DNA from: Spongiactinospora sp. TRM90649 | Lineage (GTDB): Bacteria > Actinomycetota > Actinomycetes > Streptosporangiales > Streptosporangiaceae | NCBI RefSeq assembly: GCF_029382225.1 | Contig: NZ_JARLTC010000005.1 | Span: forward strand, 1-64,000 | Length of the DNA: 64,000 bases | Reading direction: 5' to 3' | Shown here: one piece after another, positions 1 through 10,082 of the stretch | Layout: the number at the start of each line of letters is the position of its first letter | Numbering within the stretch: the stretch's first letter is position 1 | Position numbers and translations under genes: made by a program | Notes under the pieces: generated by a model | Seen by the model: only the letters and a program-made list of their open reading frames with translations | The model's database searches: none | What the model was told of the DNA's origin: nothing

Positions 1-90
1 TCACAGGGCCCGATCACAGGGCCCGATCACAGGGCCCGATCACAGGGCCCGATCACAGGGCCCGATCACAGGGCCCGATCACAGGGCCCG
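1..90. repeat. 13-bp tandem repeat array (seven copies)
   Basis: Seven head-to-tail copies of TCACAGGGCCCGA fill the first 90 bases; the last copy lacks its final base. The array touches the window edge, so the true copy number is unknown. Each unit holds the palindrome GGGCCC and, on the minus strand, a TGA. The stop codon of the adjacent oxidoreductase (79-81) lies in the last copy, so the array grew from the gene's 3' end. The 13-bp period is not a multiple of three, so it is not a coding repeat. It could act as a set of small hairpins downstream of the gene. Confidence 0.95.
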
Positions 91-1044
91 CAGCGCGGGC
101 AGCAGCTCCCGCTCCGACCACTCGAAGAAGGGCTCCTGGTGCGCGCCGCCGATCTGGACCAGCGCGAGGTGGGTGAACCCGGCCTCGACGTAGGCGCGGG
201 CGGCCTCGACCACGGCCCCCACGTCGGCCCCGCAGGGCACCGAACTCGCCACGTCGTCGGGGGTCACCGTCCGGGCGTAGGCGGCGAAGTTCACCGGCCC
301 GGGCAGCTCGGCCATCACCTTCCAGCCCGCCACCGACCAGCGCCACAGCCGGTGCGCGCGCTCCCTGGCCGCCCGCTCGTCGGTGTCGTAGCAGATGGCG
401 AGCTGGCCGTAGACGGGCTTGCCGTGCCCGCCCGCCCCGGCGAACGCGGACACCAGCCCGGAGTCGGGGGCCACGGAGACCAGCGCGTCGCCGTGCTCCG
501 CGGCGATCTCCGCCGAGCGTCCGCCGGAGGCCGCGATGGCCAGCGGCACCGGCTTGTCCGGCAGGTCGTAGAGCCGGGCGGAGTCGAGGTCGAAGAACTC
601 GCCCCGGTAGCCGCAGTACCCGCCGCCGAAGAGCCGGATGATGATCTCGATGGCCTCGCGGAACATCAGGTGCCTGGTGTCCACCGAGGGCCAGCCGTTC
701 CCGATGACGTGCTCGTTCAGGTTCTCCCCCGCCCCGAGCCCGAGCGTGAAGCGGCCCTGCGACAGCACGCCCATGGTCGCCGCCTTCTGCGCCACGACGG
801 CCGGGTGGTAACGCATGATCGGGCACGTCACGTAGGTCATCAGCGGCAGGCGCTCGGTCGCCTGCGCGGCGGCCCCGAGCACCGACCAGGCGTACGGCGA
901 GTGCCCCAGCTCCTCGATCCACGGAAAGTAGTGGTCGGAGATGACGGCGTAGTCGAACCCCGCTCGTTCGGCGCGCGCCACGTCGGCGACGAGCTGCCTG
1001 GCCGGGGTCTGCTCGCACAACATCGTGTAGCCGATCTCTGCCAT
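79..1044 (-). CDS. LLM-class F420-dependent oxidoreductase
   Basis: About 321 residues, a normal length for the luciferase-like monooxygenase (TIM-barrel) superfamily. The N-terminal half resembles the F420-dependent glucose-6-phosphate-dehydrogenase-like branch: MAEIGYTMLCEQ opening, ISDHYFPW, PIMRYHPAVVAQ and the GLGAGENLNEHV stretch. Such enzymes use F420 or flavin for hydride transfer in the cytoplasm; the substrate is not predictable. I chose the ATG at 1044 because family members begin with this motif; an in-frame ATG at 1056 would add four residues. The last codons and the stop merge into the 13-bp tandem array. Confidence 0.85.
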   Translation of the reverse strand: MAEIGYTMLCEQTPARQLVADVARAERAGFDYAVISDHYFPWIEELGHSPYAWSVLGAAAQATERLPLMTYVTCPIMRYHPAVVAQKAATMGVLSQGRFTLGLGAGENLNEHVIGNGWPSVDTRHLMFREAIEIIIRLFGGGYCGYRGEFFDLDSARLYDLPDKPVPLAIAASGGRSAEIAAEHGDALVSVAPDSGLVSAFAGAGGHGKPVYGQLAICYDTDERAARERAHRLWRWSVAGWKVMAELPGPVNFAAYARTVTPDDVASSVPCGADVGAVVEAARAYVEAGFTHLALVQIGGAHQEPFFEWSERELLPALRAL

Positions 1045-1113
1045 GCCCCGGCCCATACCCCCGGCCGTCTCCGCGCAACGCCAAGGGATCGCGAAGTGCC
1101 CGCCGCGCGGCGC

Positions 1114-1647
1114 TCAGCCGCCGAGCAGGTCGAGGAGGTCGTCCGCGTGATCCTCCTCCTCTTCCTTGATCGACTCCATCAGCCGCCGGGTGGTCGGGTC
1201 GCCCTCGCCGAGCCAGAGGATGATCTCCTGGTAGATGTCGATGACGATGCGCTCGGCCTCCAGGTTGTCGCGCAGCATCTGGGTGAGGTCGTGGTCGGCC
1301 GGGGCCGTGTAGTCGGTGTGCGCGCGCTGCACCAGCTTGGCCGGGTCGAAGTCGGGTTCGCCGCCGAGCTGGGAGACGCGTTGGGCGGCCCGCAGCGCGT
1401 GGTTCATCTCCTCCTTGGCGTGCTCGGTGAACTCCGCGGCGACCTGCGCGCGGTCCACGCCGACGGCCGAGATCGCGTGGCGGGTGTAGCGCAGCCAGCA
1501 CACGACCTCGGTCGCGATCACGTCGTTGAGGATCTCGATGACCCGGTTCTTGTCCTTGCCGTAGGTGTCGGTGACCGGCCCTTCGGCCATCTTGGCCCGG
1601 GCCTGCTGGCGGATCTTCTGCACGTCCAGCACGAAGTCGTCGCTCAT
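1114..1647 (-). CDS. Bacterioferritin/ferritin-like iron-storage protein
   Basis: A 177-residue four-helix-bundle ferritin-like protein. The carboxylate/histidine pattern is visible: E47, the E79-E80...H83 motif (EEMNH), E130/E132 and the EEEEDH cluster around 162-167. These fit a di-iron ferroxidase centre that oxidises Fe(II) for storage and limits peroxide damage. An upstream in-frame extension exists, but the ATG at 1647 follows a purine-rich GGGGGCAGGAA and gives the normal family length. The gene diverges from the cyclase, sharing a region of about 170 bp. A rubrerythrin-like or Dps-like role cannot be excluded. Confidence 0.85.
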   Translation of the reverse strand: MSDDFVLDVQKIRQQARAKMAEGPVTDTYGKDKNRVIEILNDVIATEVVCWLRYTRHAISAVGVDRAQVAAEFTEHAKEEMNHALRAAQRVSQLGGEPDFDPAKLVQRAHTDYTAPADHDLTQMLRDNLEAERIVIDIYQEIILWLGEGDPTTRRLMESIKEEEEDHADDLLDLLGG

Positions 1648-1819
1648 GTTCCTGCCCCCGATGATGTCTGCCCTGCTCATCGGCAGGATAAGAAGGCGGA
1701 GTGCCCGGCCCCGGTCTAACCTGCGGCGTGTCGCATCGGTCGTCCGAATCCGGAATGTCAGCGCCACGATGTATGTTTCGGAAAGCAGGTGGCGACGGGG
1801 CACGACGGGCAGAAGGGTC

Positions 1820-2794
1820 ATGAGGCGGGACAACCCTGCGGGTGACAGCGGTCTGGCGGAGACGTTCCTGAACAGGCAACGCCGCTATACCAGCCGCGAG
1901 GTCGCAGCGATGGCCGGTGTCCCGGTCTACCGGGCGCGCAGGCTGTGGCGGGCGCTCGGCTTCGCCAACGTCCCCGACGACGCCGTGGAGTTCACCGAGG
2001 CCGACGTCGAGGCGCTCAAGACCATGGTCGGCATGGTGAGCGCGGGCGCCTACGACGACGAGCACCTGCTGCTGATGACCAGGTCGCTGGGCGGCTACAC
2101 GGCCCGGCTTGCCGAGTCGCAGGCCGAGCTGGGCTCCGAGGCGCTGGCCTCGGCGGGCGTGCCGCTGGCCAGGCGCGGAGCGGCCTGGCGGGGCCGCGCC
2201 GAATGGGTGGTGCCCGAGCTGGAGAAGCTGCTGGTCTACGCCTGGCGGCGGCATCTGGCCTCGGCGGCGGGGCGGCTGGTCGACCAGGAGAGCAGCGCGG
2301 TCCGCCTGGCGGTCGGCTTCGCCGACCTCGTCGGGTTCACCCGGCTCAGCCGTCAGATCCCGGAGAACGACCTGGCCAGGCTGGTCGAGCGGTTCGAGGG
2401 CCGGTCCGCCGACGTGGTGGCCTCCTCCGGCGGGCGGCTGGTCAAGACCCTCGGCGACTCCGTGCTGTTCGTCACCGACACCGCCCACGAGTCGGCGGAG
2501 ATCGGCCTGCGGCTCCTGGAGGTCCACGCCCGCACCAGGGGCATGCCCGGGCTGCGCGTGGGCCTGGCCATCGGGCAGGTGATCGGCCGGATGGGCGACG
2601 TCTACGGCGCGCCGGTCAACCTGGCGAGCAGGCTGACCGCGCTGGCCGCGGCCGGCAGCGTGCTGGCCGACCCGGCGCTGGCCGAGGCGCTGGCCGGTGA
2701 CGCCGCGTTCACGCTGAACCCCGGCGAGCCGGTCGCGGTGCGCGGGGTCGGCGAGGTGACCCCTTCGGTCGTGACCCGCCGCTCCCCCACCTGA
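1820..2794 (+). CDS. Adenylate/guanylate cyclase with N-terminal HTH-like domain
   Basis: 324 residues. Residues about 20-75 form a MerR-like/adenylate-cyclase regulatory segment (YTSREVAAMAGVP). The C-terminal half is a class III cyclase catalytic domain. Metal-binding aspartates appear in FADLVGFT and KTLGDS, the substrate-specifying lysine in VKTLGD, and the Asp plus transition-state Asn/Arg in GDVYGAPVNLASRL. All key residues seem present, so it should be active. No membrane segment is seen. The ATG follows AGAAGGG and excludes an out-of-family N-terminal extension. The gene stands alone, convergent with the PP2C phosphatase gene with only six bases between the stops. Confidence 0.88.
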   Translation: MRRDNPAGDSGLAETFLNRQRRYTSREVAAMAGVPVYRARRLWRALGFANVPDDAVEFTEADVEALKTMVGMVSAGAYDDEHLLLMTRSLGGYTARLAESQAELGSEALASAGVPLARRGAAWRGRAEWVVPELEKLLVYAWRRHLASAAGRLVDQESSAVRLAVGFADLVGFTRLSRQIPENDLARLVERFEGRSADVVASSGGRLVKTLGDSVLFVTDTAHESAEIGLRLLEVHARTRGMPGLRVGLAIGQVIGRMGDVYGAPVNLASRLTALAAAGSVLADPALAEALAGDAAFTLNPGEPVAVRGVGEVTPSVVTRRSPT

Positions 2795-2800
2795 TCCCGC

Positions 2801-5158
2801 TCAGCGCAGCCGTACGCCGATCAGGCAGGTGTCGTCGTCGGTGTCCGACTCCGAATGGGCGAGCAGGCGGTCCAGGAGTTCGTCCAGCGAGGCCGCGCCC
2901 GCCCTGGTCCCGGCCAGGAACCGCTCCTGCGAGTGCTGCAGCGCCTGGTCCCTGCGCTCGATCAGCCCATCGGTGAACATGAGCAGGGTGTCGCCGGGGT
3001 GGAGCTGGACGTCGCCCTCCTCGTAGGACGCCTCGGAGACCGCCCCGAGCAGCAGCCCGCCGATCAGCGGCAGTTCCTCCGGCTCGTCGTCGCGCACCAG
3101 CACCGGCGGCAGGTGCCCGGCGCGGGCCCAGCGCAGCACCCGGGTGTCGGGGTCGTACAGGGCGCAGACCGCGGTGGCGGTGATGTTGTCGGCCAGATGG
3201 TGGGCGACGAGGTTGAGCCAGGCGAGCAACTGGCCGGGCCCCGCGCCGGTGGTCGCCAGGCCGCGCAGCGCGTTGCGCAGCACGACCATCCCGGTGGCGG
3301 CCTCGATCCCGTGCCCGGCGACGTCGCCGACCGACAGCAGGATCTGCTTGGACGGCAGGACCACCGTGTCGTACCAGTCGCCGCCGACCAGGTGCTCCTT
3401 CTCCGCCGGGCGGTATCGCACCGCGATGCGCAGGCCCAGGGCGTCGATCGGGGGCCGCATCGGAGGCATGATGGCCTGCTGGAGCTGCAGGGCCAGCTTG
3501 TTCCGCTCGGCCGACTGCTGCTCGCTGTGTTCGAGCCTGTCGCGGGTGGCGGCCAGCGCGACCTCGGTCCAGTGCTGGGAGGAGATGTCCTGGTATACGC
3601 CTCGGACGGCGGTCAGCCGGGAGTCTTCTCCGAAGACCGGCTCGGCGACGACGCGGATGTGCCGGGAGACGCCCTCGGGCCGCTGGACGCGGAAGGCGAC
3701 TGAGGCGGGATGCCGGTGGTGCAGCAGGGTGCGCTGGAAGCGGGCGATCGCGGCGCCGTCGTCGGGGTGGGCGTGGTCGCGCAGGCCCTCCAGCGGGATG
3801 GGCGGGGCGGCGGCGGGCAGGCCGTACAGGTCGTAGATCTGGCGGCTCCAGACGATCTCGCCGGTGACCGCGTTCTCCTCGAAGCCGCCGATGCGGCCCA
3901 GCCGCTGGGCGTGCTGCAGCAGGCTCGCGACCCTGGCCATCTCGTCCTCGATGCGCCAGATGAGCAGGACGCCGTCGCCGTGGCGGGTGACGCTGACCCC
4001 GGCCGTGGTGGTCAGCGGCACCTGGTCCACCAGGGCGGTCACCGCCATACGGTCGGTCCTGAACGCCTCGCCCGTGGCGTGCACCCGCTCGATCTTCTCG
4101 AACAGGCCGCCGTCACCTGCGGCCATGGGGTACGCCTCCAGCATCAGGGAGCCGGTGACGCTGCTGCGGGGCCGTCCCGCCGGGTCCAGGAAGCGGGCGT
4201 TGGCGTGGTGGATGCGGAAGTCGGCGAGCCTGCCCTCCGGGTCCAGGTGCGGGGTCAGCACCACGGCGGCGTCGAGCAGGCCGTCGGCCAGTTCCACGAC
4301 CTGGGCGAGGTCCGGCGTGCCCGGCGGCGGTCCTGCCGGGCCGTCCAGGGTGTGCGCGCACAGCTCGGCCAGCGCCTCGACCTGCCGCCGGATCTGCGGG
4401 GACAGCGGCCCTACCTCGTCGGGCCAGCAGATCTCCAGGACGCCGATGATGCGCCCGCCGGTCCCGGCGGGCGCGACGACCCTGCCGCCGCCGACCTGGC
4501 GGTGGCCGATCGAGGGCAGCCCGGCCTCGCGCAGGCTGGGGATGCGGGCGACGGCGCGCTCGGTGAGCGCCTTGCGGGCGGGCGTCGCCACGCCCGGCGG
4601 CACGTACCGCCAGCGGCGGGCCTCCTCCAGGCCGAAGCCGGCGTATCCGGCGAGCGTCAGCGCCGCCCCGGTGTCGGCCAGCCACACCGCGACCGCGGTC
4701 GCGCCCAGCGGGGTCAGCGCGTGCTCCAGCAGCGACTCGGCGACCGCCTGCGTGTCCGGGGCGCTGAGCAGCCCGCTCTCGGCGGTGCGCAGCCGCAGCG
4801 CCACCGGTTCGTCGTCCCCGGCGTCGCCGCCCGCCATCGCCAGGAAGTCGCGGGCCACCTCGCTCACCCGGTCCCTGGACGACTGGTTGATCAGGTCGGC
4901 GGCCAGGTGCACCACGGGCACCCCGGCCTGCTCGGCCAGCGTGGTGAGCTGCTGGGCGGCCTGGGTGGGGCCGCACCCCAGGCGCTCGACGAGGATCCCG
5001 GTGGCCATCTCGATCAGCGCCCGGCCGTCGGCGGCCAGGTGGGCCCGCTGCACCTCCCGGCGCAGCCGGTCGATGGTGGCGGCCAGCCTGCCGAGGTGCC
5101 CGCCCTCGGGCGTCCCGCTCTCGCCGGCCGGGTCGCCGGTGCCGGGGTGGGTCTGCAC
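2801..5158 (-). CDS. ANTAR-GAF-PAS-PP2C (SpoIIE-type) serine phosphatase
   Basis: 785 residues. An ANTAR-like RNA-binding domain lies at about 25-95 (ALIEMATGILVERLGC), then a GAF domain (about 130-270), one or two PAS folds (about 285-530), a short helix and a SpoIIE/RsbU-type PP2C domain (about 570-785). Metal-binding motifs GDWYDT, GDVAGHG, FTDGLIE and DDTCL are intact. Such phosphatases dephosphorylate anti-anti-sigma factors in response to sensed signals. The GTG start has AAGGAG eight bases upstream. It follows the multi-HAMP kinase on the same strand with a 63-bp gap and is probably co-transcribed. An ANTAR domain at the N-terminus of a phosphatase links RNA binding to partner switching. 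Confidence 0.87.
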   Translation of the reverse strand: MQTHPGTGDPAGESGTPEGGHLGRLAATIDRLRREVQRAHLAADGRALIEMATGILVERLGCGPTQAAQQLTTLAEQAGVPVVHLAADLINQSSRDRVSEVARDFLAMAGGDAGDDEPVALRLRTAESGLLSAPDTQAVAESLLEHALTPLGATAVAVWLADTGAALTLAGYAGFGLEEARRWRYVPPGVATPARKALTERAVARIPSLREAGLPSIGHRQVGGGRVVAPAGTGGRIIGVLEICWPDEVGPLSPQIRRQVEALAELCAHTLDGPAGPPPGTPDLAQVVELADGLLDAAVVLTPHLDPEGRLADFRIHHANARFLDPAGRPRSSVTGSLMLEAYPMAAGDGGLFEKIERVHATGEAFRTDRMAVTALVDQVPLTTTAGVSVTRHGDGVLLIWRIEDEMARVASLLQHAQRLGRIGGFEENAVTGEIVWSRQIYDLYGLPAAAPPIPLEGLRDHAHPDDGAAIARFQRTLLHHRHPASVAFRVQRPEGVSRHIRVVAEPVFGEDSRLTAVRGVYQDISSQHWTEVALAATRDRLEHSEQQSAERNKLALQLQQAIMPPMRPPIDALGLRIAVRYRPAEKEHLVGGDWYDTVVLPSKQILLSVGDVAGHGIEAATGMVVLRNALRGLATTGAGPGQLLAWLNLVAHHLADNITATAVCALYDPDTRVLRWARAGHLPPVLVRDDEPEELPLIGGLLLGAVSEASYEEGDVQLHPGDTLLMFTDGLIERRDQALQHSQERFLAGTRAGAASLDELLDRLLAHSESDTDDDTCLIGVRLR

Positions 5159-5221
5159 GTGTGCCGCTCCTTGTGAATCGGACCGTGCCCCGGGCGTGCA
5201 CCCGGGGCACGGGGAGGTTCC

Positions 5222-8200
5222 CTAGGCGTTCAGCCAGTGCTGCATGCGGGTGATCAGGTGCTCGGCGTCGACCGGCTTGGTGACGTGGTCGCTCGCCCCG
5301 GAGGCCAGGCTCTTGTCCTGGTCGCCGGGCATCGCCTTGGCGGTGACCGCGATGATCGGCAGGTCGGTGTATCCGGGCATGGCCCTGATCGCGGCGGTGG
5401 CGGTGTAGCCGTCCATCTCCGGCATCATCACGTCCATCAGCACGATGTCGGTCTCCGGGTGCGCGGTGAGCACCTCGATGGCCTTGCGGCCGTCCTCGGC
5501 GTGCAGCACGTGCATGCCGATGATCTCCAGGATGCTGGTGAGCGCGAACAGGTTGCGCGCGTCGTCGTCCACGACGAGCACGGTGCGCCCGGCCAGCGCG
5601 TCGTCCAGCTTCCGCGGCTCGGTCTCGGCGATCCGCCGGTCGAGCGGCAGCACGTCGCCCGGCTGGTCGGCGGTCAGGTGCAGGGCGATCCGCTCGCGCA
5701 GCTCGTCCAGGCTGGACAGCAGCTCCAGCGGACGGTCGCCGGTGCGGTACCGCGAGACGTCCTCACGGCGGGGGCTCATCCGCCAGTTGTCGTAGGCCAG
5801 GATCGGCACGTCGCGCAGCGCGGGGTCGCCGTTCATGGCCTCCAGCAGGGTGAACGCGGCCCCGTTCGGCAGGTCCAGGTCCAGGACGATGCAGTGGCAC
5901 GCCTGCCCGGCGAGCACCGAGGCGGCCTCCTGCGCACCGACGGCGGTGACGATCTCCACCTCGCCTTCCCGCTCGCCCCGGCCCGACAGGTCCGTCAGGA
6001 CGCTCTCGGTGACCAGCGACAGCAGCCCCCGGGGCCGTTCCTCGATGACCAGGAGACGCCGCCGCCTGGCGGGGACCGTCGCGGCGGGCGGCTCGGGCGC
6101 CGCGACGGGCTCCTCGGCCACCGTGTCGTCCTGCGGCGCAGGGACGGCGCCGCGGTCTTCGAAGTCGGGGCGGGAGATCGGCAGGTACAGGGTGAAGACG
6201 CTGCCCTGGCCCGGCGTGCTCTCGGCGGTGATGGCCCCGCCCAGCAGGTAGGCGATCTCGCGGCTGATCGACAGGCCGAGCCCGGTGCCGCCGTACTTTC
6301 GGCTGGTGGTGCCGTCGGCCTGCTGGAACGCGCCGAAGATGGCCTCAAGTTGCTGCTCGGGGATGCCGATGCCGGTGTCCACGACCCGCAGCGCGACCGC
6401 CGCGCCGTGCGGGCGGACCGAGGCGGGCAGCTCCGTCTGCGCGGCCGGCTCGATGCGCAGCTCGACGATGCCGGCCTCGGTGAACTTGACCGCGTTGGAC
6501 AACAGGTTGCGCAGGATCTGCCGCAGCCGCGAGTCGTCGGTGAGCAGCTCGGCCGGGGTGCCCGGCGCCGTGGTGACCACGAAGTCGAGGTTGTTCTGGG
6601 TGGTCAGCGGGCGGAACGTGGCCTCGGCGTAGTCCAGCAGCCTGCGCAGCGGCACGGGTTCGGGGTTGACGTCCATCTTGCCCGCCTCGACCTTGGACAG
6701 GTCGAGGATGTCGTTGATGAGCTGGAGCAGGTCCGACCCGGCCGAGTGGATGATCCCGGCGTACTCCACCTGCTTGGGCGTCAGGTTCCTGGTGTGGTTC
6801 TGGGCCAGCAACTGGGCGAGGATGAGCAGCGAGTTCAGCGGGGTGCGCAGCTCGTGGCTCATGTTGGCGAGGAACTCGCTCTTGTACTTGGAGGCCAGCG
6901 CGAGCTGCTGCGCCCGGTCCTCCAGTTCCTGGCGGGCCTGCTCGATCTCCAGGTTCTTGGTCTCGATGTCCTGGTTCTGGCTGACCAGCAGGCGGGCCTT
7001 CTCCTCCAGCTCGGCGTTGGAGCGACGCAGCTCCTCCTGCTGAGTCTGCAGTTCCACCGAGCGGGCCCGCAGTTCCTCGGTGAGCCGCTGCGACTCCGCC
7101 AGCAGCTCGTCGGTGCGGGCGTTGGCCACGATGGTGTTGAGGTTGACGCCGATGGTCTCCAGGAGCTGGTCCAGGAAGGCCCGGTGGACCGGGGTGAACT
7201 CGTGCACCGAGGCCAGCTCGATCACGCCGAGCACCTGCTCCTCGACCACGACGGGCATCACGATCAGGGAGGACGGGTCGGTCCGGCCGAGCCCGGAGGA
7301 GATGGTCACGTACCCGGACGGCACGTCGTCGAGCGCGATCGTGCGGCGGGTCCTGGCGGCCTGTCCCACCAGGCCCTCACCGATGCCGAAGCGGTCCGGC
7401 CGCTGCGAGGCGACCGGGTAGCCATAGGCGCTGATCAGTTGCAGCTCGCCGTCCTCGGCCAGGAAGAAGGCGCCGAACTGCGCCGACACCAGCGGCGCCA
7501 GCTCGTTCATGACCAGCTCGGCGACCGTGGCCAGGTCGCGGTGGCCCTGCATCAGCCCGGACATCCTGGCCAGGTTGGACTTGAGCCAGCCCTGTTCCTC
7601 GCTGGCCGCGGTGGACTCGCGCAGCGACTCGACCATGGAGTTGATGTTGTCCTTCAGGTCGGCCAGCTCGCCCTCGGCGTCCACGGTGATGGAGCGGGTG
7701 AGGTCGCCGGAGGTGACCGCGCTGGTGACCTCGGCGATGGCGCGGACCTGGCGGGTCAGGTTCCCGGCCAGCTCGTTGACGTTCTCGGTGAGCCGCTTCC
7801 AGGTCCCGGAGACCCCCTCGACCTCGGCCTGCCCGCCGAGCCTGCCCTCGCTGCCCACCTCCCTGGCGACGCGCGTCACCTCGGCGGCGAACGAGGAGAG
7901 CTGGTCCACCATGGTGTTGATGGTGGTCTTCAGCTCCAGGATCTCGCCCCGGGCGTCCACGTCGATCTTGCGGGTGAGGTCACCGTTGGCCACCGCCGTG
8001 GTGACGGTGGCGATGCTGCGCACCTGGCCGGTCAGGTTGTCGGCCATCGAGTTGACGCTGTCGGTGAGGTTCTTCCAGGTCCCGGCCACGTTGGGGACGC
8101 GGGCCTGGCCGCCGAGGCGGCCCTCGGTGCCGACCTCGCGGGCCACCCGGGTCACCTCGTCGGCGAAGGCGCCCAGCGTGTCCACCATGGTGTTGATGGT

Positions 8201-8923
8201 CTGGGCGAGGGCGGCGACCTCGCCCTCGGCCTCGACGGTGATCTTCTGCGACAGGTCGCCCTTGGCCACGGCCGTGGCCACCTGGGAGATGTTGCGCACC
8301 TGGCCGGTCAGGTTGCCCGCCATCGAGTTCACCGAGTCGGTGAGGTCGCGCCAGGTGCCCGCCACGCCCTTGACGTACGCCTGGCCGCCGAGCCTGCCGT
8401 CCGTGCCGACCTCGCGGGCCACCCGGGTGACCTCCTCGGCGAAGGAGGAGAGCTGGTCGACCATGGTGTTGACGGTGTTCTTCAGCTCCAGGATCTCGCC
8501 CCGGGCGTCCACGTCGATCTTCTGCGACAGGTCGCCGCGCGCCACCGCCGTGGTGACCTCGGCGATGCTGCGCACCTGGCCGGTCAGGTTGCCCGCCATG
8601 GCGTTGACCGACTCGGTGAGGTCCTTCCAGGTGCCCGACACGCCCGGCACCTCGGCCTGGCCGCCGAGGCGGCCCTCGGTGCCGACCTCCCGCGCGACGC
8701 GCGTCACCTCGGAGGTGAACAGCGCCAACTGGTCCACCATGCCGTTGAACACCGAGGCGATCTCGCCGGGCAGCCCGTCGGTGTCGGCGGGCAGCCGGGT
8801 GCGGAAGTCGCCGTCCCGGACGGCCGTCAGCCCGGCGAGCAGCCGCCGTAGCTCCCGTTCCTCGGCTCTCGGCTCCCCATGGGCGCCGTTGCCGCCAGCC
8901 GTCGGCTGCGATCCGCTGACCAC
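5222..8923 (-). CDS. Multi-HAMP hybrid histidine kinase with GAF and two receiver domains
   Basis: 1233 residues with no membrane segment. Residues about 30-470 are tandem HAMP units of 92 residues ([22 protein letters not shown]). Then come a GAF domain (about 480-620), a coiled coil (about 625-700), HisKA with phospho-acceptor [10 protein letters not shown], a HATPase with DTGIGIP and GGTGLGLS, a degenerate receiver (about 985-1090) and a canonical receiver (1114-1233) with DVMMPEMDG. The layout resembles soluble group III kinases of fungi and their bacterial relatives, which respond to osmotic or other stress. The GTG start has GGAGGG just upstream. The phosphatase downstream is a likely partner. 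Confidence 0.9.
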   Translation of the reverse strand: MVSGSQPTAGGNGAHGEPRAEERELRRLLAGLTAVRDGDFRTRLPADTDGLPGEIASVFNGMVDQLALFTSEVTRVAREVGTEGRLGGQAEVPGVSGTWKDLTESVNAMAGNLTGQVRSIAEVTTAVARGDLSQKIDVDARGEILELKNTVNTMVDQLSSFAEEVTRVAREVGTDGRLGGQAYVKGVAGTWRDLTDSVNSMAGNLTGQVRNISQVATAVAKGDLSQKITVEAEGEVAALAQTINTMVDTLGAFADEVTRVAREVGTEGRLGGQARVPNVAGTWKNLTDSVNSMADNLTGQVRSIATVTTAVANGDLTRKIDVDARGEILELKTTINTMVDQLSSFAAEVTRVAREVGSEGRLGGQAEVEGVSGTWKRLTENVNELAGNLTRQVRAIAEVTSAVTSGDLTRSITVDAEGELADLKDNINSMVESLRESTAASEEQGWLKSNLARMSGLMQGHRDLATVAELVMNELAPLVSAQFGAFFLAEDGELQLISAYGYPVASQRPDRFGIGEGLVGQAARTRRTIALDDVPSGYVTISSGLGRTDPSSLIVMPVVVEEQVLGVIELASVHEFTPVHRAFLDQLLETIGVNLNTIVANARTDELLAESQRLTEELRARSVELQTQQEELRRSNAELEEKARLLVSQNQDIETKNLEIEQARQELEDRAQQLALASKYKSEFLANMSHELRTPLNSLLILAQLLAQNHTRNLTPKQVEYAGIIHSAGSDLLQLINDILDLSKVEAGKMDVNPEPVPLRRLLDYAEATFRPLTTQNNLDFVVTTAPGTPAELLTDDSRLRQILRNLLSNAVKFTEAGIVELRIEPAAQTELPASVRPHGAAVALRVVDTGIGIPEQQLEAIFGAFQQADGTTSRKYGGTGLGLSISREIAYLLGGAITAESTPGQGSVFTLYLPISRPDFEDRGAVPAPQDDTVAEEPVAAPEPPAATVPARRRRLLVIEERPRGLLSLVTESVLTDLSGRGEREGEVEIVTAVGAQEAASVLAGQACHCIVLDLDLPNGAAFTLLEAMNGDPALRDVPILAYDNWRMSPRREDVSRYRTGDRPLELLSSLDELRERIALHLTADQPGDVLPLDRRIAETEPRKLDDALAGRTVLVVDDDARNLFALTSILEIIGMHVLHAEDGRKAIEVLTAHPETDIVLMDVMMPEMDGYTATAAIRAMPGYTDLPIIAVTAKAMPGDQDKSLASGASDHVTKPVDAEHLITRMQHWLNA
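7750..8720 (-). repeat. 276-bp coding repeats (HAMP units) in the hybrid kinase gene
   Basis: Within the kinase gene, four near-identical 276-bp units are in register; for example, the codons for GTW recur near 7799, 8075, 8351 and 8627. Each encodes one 92-residue HAMP unit. The high nucleotide similarity suggests recent duplication or gene conversion and makes unit loss or gain by recombination likely. Confidence 0.8.
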
Positions 8924-9076
8924 TTGCCCTCCACGTCAACCCGTACGCCGACATGGACGCCCATGCGGCCGAACTGGATCATAGGCCACCAACGGCCTGG
9001 AAACGGGCGACGACTACCCACCGTGGAGGCGGGTAGGCCCTTCGCCGGACAGGAGATCGAAACGGGGATGTGAGAG

Positions 9077-9583
9077 ATGCGTACCGTGACGCCGGGACGC
9101 ACCGGGCTGCGCGTGACCCCGATCCGTTACGGAACCTGGCAGTTCGGCGGCGACTGGGGGAGCGTCGACGAACGGGCGGCGGTGGAGTCGATCCGCGCGG
9201 CGAGAGACCTGGGGATCAACTTCTTCGACACCGCGCACGGCTACGGGTTCGGCGTCTCCGAACGGCTGCTCGGCCGGGCCCTCGCCGCCGAACTGGGCTC
9301 CGGCCGCGACTCCGTGGTGATCGCCACCAAAGGCGGCCTCCGGCTGGACGGCAGGCGCCTGGTGCGCGACTCCAGCCCGTCCCGCCTGCGCCAGGAGGTC
9401 GAGGAGAGCCTCTCGGCCCTCGGCACCGACCACATCGACCTGATCGTCGACTCCCGCAGGCACTCCCATCCGAAGGAGAGCGTGGGCGCGCTCGACCTGG
9501 AGCTGAGCGGCGACGACATCGCGGAGATCGACCGCCTCACGCGCGCGGCGGCCCCGGTGCGCGGGCCGTCGCCGTTCGGGTGA
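9077..9583 (+). pseudogene. Aldo/keto reductase with large internal deletion
   Basis: The first 122 residues are a normal aldo/keto reductase N-terminus, with the catalytic Asp and Tyr in FFDTAHGYG and the Lys in VVIATKGG, ending at TDHIDLI. The frame then jumps to a typical C-terminal end ([20 protein letters not shown]). About 150 residues of the barrel are missing, including the segment with the catalytic His and most NADPH contacts. The reading frame happens to stay open (168 codons), but the product cannot form a TIM barrel. The junction is near 9445. It is one of several rearranged fragments lying side by side here. Confidence 0.8.
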
Positions 9584-10080
9584 ACGGGCGCGACCGATGG
9601 GACGGATGGGGCGCGGGCGAGGACTACGAACGCGCCAGGGAGCTGCGCGACGAGATCGCCGAGCTGACCCGCCGCATCGACGAGACCCACGACGGGCCGC
9701 CCGCCGTGCCCGAGGTCACCGGCGAGGAGATCGCCGCCATCGTCTCCCGGGCCACCGGCATCCGGATCGCGCAGCTCACCCAGGAGGAGCGGGAGCGCCT
9801 GCTGGCGCTGGAGCGGTGGCTGCACCAGCGGGTGATCGGCCAGGACAAAGCGGTCGCGGCGGTGGCCGAGGCGGTGCGCAGGTCGCGCGCCGGGCTCGGC
9901 GATCCGGGGCGGCCCATCGGTTCCTTCCTCTTCCTCGGGCCGACCGGGGTGGGCAAGACGGAACTGGCCCGCGCGCTGGCCGAGGCGCTGTTCGGCGACC
10001 AGGACCGGACGGTCCGCTTCGACATGAGCGAGTTCCAGGAGCGGCACAGCGTGTCGCGCCTGGTGGGAGCGCCGCCGGGC
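9580..10080 (+). pseudogene. clpC: ClpC/ClpB-type AAA+ ATPase internal fragment
   Basis: About 165 codons match the middle of a ClpC-type unfoldase: the coiled-coil end ([13 protein letters not shown]), the linker ([16 protein letters not shown]), [27 protein letters not shown], then the second Walker A ([12 protein letters not shown]) and [20 protein letters not shown]. The N-terminal domain, first AAA module and everything after the Walker A region are absent. Homology stops at about 10078, where EccC-like sequence begins in another frame. A GTG overlapping the preceding stop could start translation, but this is a remnant, not a working ATPase. Confidence 0.8.
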
Positions 10081-10082
10081 GC

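Noticed and set aside
1..90. A CRISPR array.
   Set aside because: The 13-bp units are directly adjacent without spacers and no cas genes are present.
5237..8851. A very long open frame on the plus strand opposite the hybrid kinase (and similar long frames opposite most genes).
   Set aside because: High third-position GC leaves antisense frames open. The translated product is low-complexity, lacks domains, and the opposite strand holds a well-supported gene.
9077..9583. An intact short aldo/keto reductase.
   Set aside because: The frame is open, but about 150 residues of the barrel are absent, so it is annotated as a deleted remnant.
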